From an uncultured bacterium (GTDB lineage Bacteria > Bacillota_I > Bacilli_A > Mycoplasmatales > Metamycoplasmataceae): DNA of 9,145 bases. The stretch spans positions 1-9,145 of the forward strand of contig CAKNAO010000024.1 of the NCBI GenBank assembly GCA_929200685.1. Direction: 5' to 3'. Made by a program: the position numbers and the translations under genes. Under the pieces are notes generated by a model that saw nothing but the letters and a program-made list of their open reading frames with translations, ran no database searches and was not told where the DNA came from. Positions 6,549-9,145 of this stretch are shown here, in pieces (position 1 is the stretch's first letter; every line of letters begins with the position of its first letter).

Positions 6549-6624
6549 TGGTGCAAGATGAGGGGCTCGAACCCACGACCTCCGCCTTGTAAGGGCGATG
6601 CTCTCCCAACTGAGCTAATCTTGC
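6549..6624 (-). tRNA. trnV: tRNA-Val(UAC)
   Basis: 76 nt with encoded CCA and discriminator A. The acceptor GCAAGAT pairs with ATCTTGC. The anticodon loop CTTACAA in stem TCGCC/GGCGG gives UAC. The T-arm carries GGGTTCGAGCCC. Confidence 0.95.
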
Positions 6625-6630
6625 AAAATA

Positions 6631-6706
6631 TGGTGACCTATACGGGACTCGAACCCGTGAATGCATGGATGAAAACCATGTGTGTTAACCGCTTCACCAA
6701 TAGGCC
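6631..6706 (-). tRNA. trnE: tRNA-Glu(UUC)
   Basis: 76 nt with encoded CCA and discriminator A. The acceptor GGCCTAT pairs with ATAGGTC (one G-U). The anticodon stem CATGG/CCATG with loop TTTTCAT gives UUC. The T-arm is CGGGTTCGAGTCCCG. Confidence 0.95.
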
Positions 6707-6707
6707 T

Positions 6708-6782
6708 TGGCGCCGATAACAAGATTCGAACTTGTGACCAACCGGTTAACAGCCGGTTGCTCTACCGCTGAGCTATATCGGC
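6708..6782 (-). tRNA. trnN: tRNA-Asn(GUU)
   Basis: 75 nt with encoded CCA and discriminator G, as usual for Asn. The acceptor GCCGATA pairs with TATCGGC except at the inner end. The anticodon stem ACCGG/CCGGT with loop CTGTTAA gives GUU. First gene of the cluster, followed by tRNA-Glu after a single base, so the primary transcript must be processed. Confidence 0.95.
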
Positions 6783-6804
6783 AAACAATAATAAATGCCT
6801 TAAA

Positions 6805-6810
6805 ATTATA
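6805..6810 (-). promoter_or_regulatory. Promoter -10 box of the tRNA cluster
   Basis: A perfect TATAAT on the minus strand, 22 nt before tRNA-Asn, predicting transcription from about 6798. The -35 region is A/T-rich without a clear TTGACA. Confidence 0.65.
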
Positions 6811-6811
6811 C

Positions 6812-6842
6812 AAAAATATTTTTAATAATTAGAAAATATTTT
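6812..6842 (-). terminator. Possible weak ktrB terminator (AT-only inverted repeat)
   Basis: Directly after the ktrB stop, two copies of AAAATATTTT (6833-6842 and 6813-6822), each self-complementary, could pair across a 10-nt loop. There is no G/C in the stem and only a short T-tail, so this may not work and ktrB transcripts may run into the tRNAs. Confidence 0.25.
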
Positions 6843-8390
6843 TTAGCCTGTTGTTAAATCTTCTTTTATAAATTCAAATTTTCTTTGATTATTGTCTTTA
6901 CTATCTCAAAATAATAATGAAGAAGAAACACCAAGTTGTCCTATAAACATTAATACAATTAATAAAAGTTTAGAAATAAGAGAAATTTGTGAAGTAATAC
7001 CAGTTGAAAGACCAGTAGTACCAAAAGCAGAGGCTACTTCAAATAATAAATCAACAAATGAATAACTTATTTCATTATTTGAATTTTTAATAAATTCTTG
7101 ATTTAAATTTCCTCCATATTCTTTAAAGGAGGTAAATAAAACAAATGAAGTTGTTAAAACTAAAAATAAAGAAACTAATGTTGCAACAAAAGAATTATTA
7201 ACTGTTTTTTTAGGTAATCTTTTGTTGAATACTCGCACATTATTTCTACCTCTAAGTCTTGATCAAAGACTTAAAATTACTAATGCAAATGTTATAGTTC
7301 TAATTCCACCAGCTGTTGAAGAAGGAGCAGAACCAATAAACATCATCATTGAATAAATAATTAATGTTGCAGAAGAAAGTGATTTCATTTTAATTGTTGC
7401 AAAACCAGCATTACGAGTTGAAAAAGTATTGAAAATAAGTGCCATTACTTTGTTACCTTTTGAACCATATGAATCATCTTGTCAAAAAGGAATTTTATCT
7501 TTTGTAGTTAATCTTGTTAATTCAAAAGTAAATACTAATGCCAATCCTATCAATGACACAAACACATATGTAATCATTGAAATTTTTGTAAATAATGATC
7601 ATTTAAAATGTTCTTTTGTAATTTTTGATTTTCCTCATTGATAAATATCATAAATAACTGGATAACCAATACCTCCAATAATAAATAAAATCATAAATAT
7701 TATTTGAAGTCCATAATCATTATAAAAAGGTTGGAGTGAATTAGAACCTATAATATCAAATCCTGCATTATTTAAAGCTGAAATTGCATGAAAAATTCCT
7801 CATCTTAAGGAAATTCCGATATTATGACGAGGATTTTCAAAATACATATTTTTTGATTGAACATTAATAAATGGTTGTTCTAATGGTTTTGAAAAATAAA
7901 AATATAAAGTTAGTGTAAATGAAGAAATAAATAAAATTATGAATAAAACTGTAATTGATATTTTAATTATTTTTCTTGTTTCACCAACTTGAATACCCCC
8001 TCTTTCAGCCGCGACAATTTCATTTGTTTTAAAAGTTATAGGTCTACCTAAAATAATATTAAATAAATAAACTTTGAGTGAAAATCAACCAATTCCACCA
8101 ATTAAAATTAACATTGCAATAATTCCTTGTCCAAAATATGTTCAAGTTGAAGAAGTTGCGAGTGTTGTTAATCCTGTGTCTGAAAAAGAAGAAGCAGAAG
8201 TAAATAAGGCATCAATATAATCAATTTGTTTATTACCTTTAAATGAAGCTGGCATATAAAGAAGTAATGAACCAATTATTGTAATAAATAAATAAAAAAG
8301 TAAAATATATTTAACAAAAGAAAGTGTTTTCAATTTATATAATAATTTTGAAAAATAATTTGTAATTTTCTTAAAGTCAATATTTTTCAT
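6843..8390 (-). CDS. ktrB: KtrB potassium uptake channel subunit (TrkH/KtrB/HKT superfamily)
   Basis: A 515-residue membrane protein with eight Trp, all TGA, so the standard code breaks it into pieces. KtrB forms the K+ pathway and is gated by the cytosolic KtrA ring. The four pore-loop repeats are visible in order: SSFSDTGLTT (67-76), ALNNAGFD (205-212), TRNAGFAT (325-332) and SAFGTTGLSTG (454-464), each with the filter Gly. The loop SAPSSTAGGIRT (354-365) after the third repeat is typical. The helix after the fourth repeat reads MFIGQLGV, whereas the family usually has Arg where Gln485 stands. It is longer than Bacillus KtrB (about 445), partly through the N-terminus. The ATG at 8390 has no Shine-Dalgarno, and a -10 box ends 6 nt upstream. 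It is divergent from ktrA. Confidence 0.95.
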
Positions 8391-8396
8391 AGGTTA

Positions 8397-8402
8397 ATTA
8401 TA
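8397..8402 (-). promoter_or_regulatory. ktrB promoter -10 box (leaderless start)
   Basis: TATAAT on the minus strand, then six bases (TAACCT), then the ktrB ATG at 8390. The geometry is the same as at truB and predicts an mRNA beginning at the start codon. It forms a 7-bp inverted repeat (8396-8402 with 8414-8420) with the ktrA -10 box. Confidence 0.55.
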
Positions 8403-8413
8403 CTAAAACTATA

Positions 8414-8419
8414 TATAAT
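8414..8419 (+). promoter_or_regulatory. ktrA promoter -10 box
   Basis: TATAAT on the plus strand, predicting a start near 8426 and a leader of about 14 nt that still contains the Shine-Dalgarno. Only 11 bp separate it from the opposing ktrB -10 box, so the two promoters overlap. Confidence 0.6.
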
Positions 8420-8428
8420 TTGATATAT

Positions 8429-8433
8429 GGAGG
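8429..8433 (+). promoter_or_regulatory. ktrA ribosome binding site
   Basis: GGAGG, 6 nt before the ATG at 8440. It selects this ATG over the second in-frame ATG at 8446. Confidence 0.8.
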
Positions 8434-8439
8434 TTTTAT

Positions 8440-9120
8440 ATGGCAATGAATAAAAAAGACATTTGCGTTATTGGAATGGGAAGATTTGGACTTTCAATTG
8501 TCAAACAACTTATTGAATTAAAAAAACAAGTTTTTGCAATTGATACAGAAGAAAAAAGTTTAGTAAGACCTTCACGTTTAACAAACACTGCTATTCTTGA
8601 TGCTTCAGATGTAGAAGGTTTAAAAGCATTAGGAATAGATACATTTAACACTGTTATCGTAGCAGTTTCAGAAAACATTGAAATTGTTGCTTCACTTAAA
8701 GAAATAGGTGTAAAACATATTATTGCAAAAGCAATTTCAGATGCTCATGAACGTGTACTAAATCAAATTGGAGTTGATGTTATTGTAAAACCAGAAGTTG
8801 AAGCTGGTGTTAGAACAGCTTTAATTGCTACAAATACAAATTTTATAAAATATTCAAAACTTTTACAAGAAATTGGAGATGGATATGCAATTGGTTCGAC
8901 TAAAGTTAATGATGTTTCTTGAATTTCAAAACCACTTTCAGAACTAAAATTTAAAAAATTGGAAGTATCAGTTGTTTCAATAAAAAGAGATTCAAAAGTT
9001 TTAATCCCAAGTGGTACAACAAAATTAAAGTACAATGATATTGTTACTCTTATTGGTAAAGTACCTAATTTAACAAATGTATTTACTGAATTAAATGATG
9101 AAAATGACAATAATCTTTAA
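8440..9120 (+). CDS. ktrA: KtrA potassium channel gating subunit (RCK/TrkA family)
   Basis: A 226-residue protein, the normal KtrA length (about 220). It forms a cytosolic octameric ring that binds nucleotide and gates KtrB. The N-terminal RCK/Rossmann domain (about 7-128) has GMGRFG (12-17), with Arg15 in the phosphate-binding loop, and Asp35 at the end of the second strand (FAIDTE), the usual nucleotide-ribose contact. VKPEVEAG (116-123) matches the KtrA segment around the conserved PE. The C-terminal RCK_C domain (about 140-220) includes LKYNDIVTLIGK. In Firmicute relatives this domain can bind c-di-AMP; whether it does here is inference. Its only Trp, residue 161, is TGA. It is the only protein gene in the window on the plus strand, transcribed away from ktrB across a 49-bp gap. 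Confidence 0.95.
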
Positions 9121-9145
9121 AAAATTTAAATAATATTAATAATAT

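Noticed and set aside
6843..8390. ktrB as a broken gene with several in-frame stops
   Set aside because: All eight apparent stops are TGA at positions fitting tryptophan, and the reading frame never shifts. The gene is intact under code 4.
8391..8439. c-di-AMP (ydaO-type) riboswitch controlling ktrA or ktrB
   Set aside because: The gap is only 49 bp and is filled by the two promoters; the predicted leaders are 0 and about 14 nt.
1..9145. CRISPR arrays, insertion sequences, phage or integrative elements
   Set aside because: No regularly spaced repeats, transposase-like frame or terminal inverted repeats were seen. The only direct repeat is the 24-bp promoter duplication.

Overview
This window comes from a mycoplasma (class Mollicutes, genetic code 4). 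The DNA is extremely A+T-rich. UGA must be read as tryptophan: I count 28 in-frame TGA codons inside otherwise intact, recognisable genes and no in-frame TGG. Read with the standard code, the largest genes fall into fragments and one of about 1.4 kb (2683-4044) disappears. Short spacers, overlapping genes and a packed tRNA cluster fit a reduced genome. The combination of genes suggests the Hominis-type mycoplasmas, but I cannot name a species.

Layout. (1) Positions 1-4044, all on the minus strand, hold the 5' half of one tight operon. In transcription order it encodes a 12-helix membrane protein, a long coiled-coil protein, an F1-gamma-like subunit, an F1-epsilon-like subunit, and the first 15 codons of a gene that leaves the window (probably the F1-alpha-like subunit). 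This matches the mycoplasma-specific 'F1-like X0' ATPase clusters (Type 2/Type 3), which have alpha, beta, gamma and epsilon-like subunits plus three proteins unlike anything else, one of them with twelve predicted membrane helices. Its promoter is in 4045-4110. (2) Positions 4119-4530 hold rpsO with its own promoter, a leader of about 80 nt and a terminator. (3) Positions 4558-6187 hold truB-ribF, overlapping by 26 nt, with truB probably read from a leaderless mRNA. The RibF-like protein has lost most riboflavin-kinase signature residues. (4) Positions 6257-6810 hold six tRNA genes, Asn-Glu-Val-Thr-Lys-Leu, with promoter and terminator. (5) Positions 6843-9120 hold the potassium uptake pair ktrB (minus) and ktrA (plus), divergent from a 49-bp gap with two back-to-back promoters. 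ktrB is also predicted to be leaderless, whereas ktrA has a strong Shine-Dalgarno.

How the genes relate. The left operon encodes a membrane ATPase whose F1-like motor would couple to an unknown membrane part (X0). KtrA is the cytosolic nucleotide-binding gate of the KtrB channel subunit. TruB makes pseudouridine 55 in tRNAs such as the six encoded next to it, and S15 is part of the 30S subunit. The most interesting material is the F1-like X0 cluster, followed by the leaderless promoters, the eroded RibF and the missing conserved arginine in KtrB.
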